From assembly GCA_025350775.1 (NCBI GenBank), contig JANXXF010000038.1:1-5801 (forward strand): DNA of 5,801 nt, written 5' to 3'. Shown here piece by piece: positions 5,082 to 5,801 of this stretch (within the stretch, counting starts at the first letter, position 1; each line of letters opens with the position of its first letter). Under the pieces are notes generated by a model. The model was not told where the DNA came from and made no database searches. It saw only the letters and a program-made list of their open reading frames with translations. The stretch comes from Actinomycetes bacterium (lineage in GTDB: Bacteria > Actinomycetota > Thermoleophilia > Gaiellales > Gaiellaceae). Made by a program: the position numbers and the translations under genes.

Positions 5082-5801
5082 ATGCCTGCCTCCAGCGACA
5101 TCCTCGTCTCGACCGACTGGCTCGCTGCGCGCGCAGGCGACCCCGCGCTGCGGCTGTTCGACTGCACTGTCGGCGTCGTGCTCGGCGACAGCGCCGTCAG
5201 CTATCGCAGCGGGCGCCCGCAGTACGACGCCGGCCACATTCCCGGCGCCGCCTTCGCCGACCTGCTCGCCGGGCTCAACCACCACGACGAGGAGCACCAC
5301 TGGTTCACGCTGCCGTCCGCAGGGGAGTTCGCAGCAGCGGCCGGCGCGCTCGGCATCGGCGACGGGACGACGGTCGTGCTGTACGACAAGGGGCAGACAG
5401 CGTGGGCCTCACGCCTGTGGTGGCAGCTGCGCGCCAACGGCTTCGCGGCGCATGTGCTCGACGGCGGCTTCACGAAGTGGCAGGCCGAGGGGCGGCCGGT
5501 GACGACCGAGGCCACGGCGTTCCCGCCGGCGACGCTGACGCCGCGGCCGCGGCCCGAGCTGGTCGCGCACCTGCAGGACGTCGTCAGCGCGTCCGAGGCA
5601 GCGGGCGCGGGCGCCCGTCTGGTCAACACCGTCGGCCCCGAGCAGCACCGCGGCATCGCCCCGATCCACGCCGGCCGGCCCGGCCACATCCCGACGAGCG
5701 CCAACGTCCCGTACACCGCACTGCTCGACCCGGCGACGAACGCGTACCTGCCGCCGGCGGCGCTGCGCGAGCTGTTCGCGCGCGAGCTGGGGTCGGCTGC
5801 C
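5082..5801 (+). CDS. Two-domain rhodanese-like sulfurtransferase (copy 2, 3' truncated by window)
   Basis: An open frame of 240 codons from ATG 5082 to the right edge with no stop, so the gene is partial only because the window ends. By eye about two thirds of residues match the protein at 2148-3017, with one 2-residue insertion (near residue 173). Shared blocks include ILVSTDWL (7-14), GHIPGAAFADL (51-61), GLNHHDE (64-70), VVLYDKGQTAWASRLWWQL (98-116), DGGFTKWQAEGRPV (127-140), GRPGHIPTSANVPY and LDPATNAYLPP. The expected catalytic Cys would fall near residue 247, just outside the window, so activity cannot be judged. Like copy 1 it has N-T-V in place of the usual D-x-R of the second rhodanese domain. 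It lies 32 bp after the NTF2-like gene, has no Shine-Dalgarno, and has its own TAGGAT hexamer 6 nt before the ATG, so it may be transcribed separately as well as from the upstream operon. Confidence 0.92.
   Translation, partial: MPASSDILVSTDWLAARAGDPALRLFDCTVGVVLGDSAVSYRSGRPQYDAGHIPGAAFADLLAGLNHHDEEHHWFTLPSAGEFAAAAGALGIGDGTTVVLYDKGQTAWASRLWWQLRANGFAAHVLDGGFTKWQAEGRPVTTEATAFPPATLTPRPRPELVAHLQDVVSASEAAGAGARLVNTVGPEQHRGIAPIHAGRPGHIPTSANVPYTALLDPATNAYLPPAALRELFARELGSAA

Noticed and set aside
5201..5716. Minus-strand open frame of 171 codons opposite the second sulfurtransferase
   Set aside because: The plus frame from 5082 is open to the edge and strongly similar to the complete paralog; the minus frame has no recognisable domain.

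Overview
The window is high-GC (about 70% by eye), gene-dense bacterial chromosome. Overlapping stop/start codons, a GTG start, lack of Shine-Dalgarno sequences and TAG-type hexamers just before start codons suggest Actinomycetota, possibly a deep-branching class such as Thermoleophilia. That placement is inference; there is no rRNA or marker phylogeny here. I see no insertion sequence, tRNA, rRNA, CRISPR array or phage gene.

Layout: positions 54-2045 (minus strand) hold a complete uvrB, the helicase-like subunit of UvrABC nucleotide excision repair. A 102-bp divergent intergenic region (2046-2147) carries a candidate LexA/SOS operator and -10 elements for both directions. Everything to the right is on the plus strand: a two-domain rhodanese-like sulfurtransferase (2148-3017), an acyl-CoA-dehydrogenase-fold flavoprotein of the SfnB/DszC type (3054-4241), two small NTF2/SnoaL-fold proteins (4238-4681 and 4678-5049), and a second sulfurtransferase (from 5082) that runs off the right edge just before its expected catalytic cysteine.

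How the genes may work together: the flavoprotein carries the C-terminal signature of FMNH2-dependent organosulfur monooxygenases, not of true acyl-CoA dehydrogenases. It is fused by GTGA and ATGA overlaps to two NTF2-fold proteins and bracketed by two paralogous sulfurtransferases. This suggests a small sulfur-metabolism locus: oxidative attack on an organosulfur compound, processing or binding by the NTF2-fold proteins, and sulfur handling by the sulfurtransferases. The substrate is unknown and no flavin reductase, transporter or regulator is in view. The adjacent uvrB is probably functionally unrelated.

The most interesting points are the SfnB/DszC-NTF2-NTF2 cluster between sulfurtransferase paralogs, the non-canonical active site of those sulfurtransferases, the repeated TAGNNT hexamer 6-10 nt before four start codons (suggesting leaderless or nearly leaderless mRNAs), and the SOS-box candidate before uvrB.
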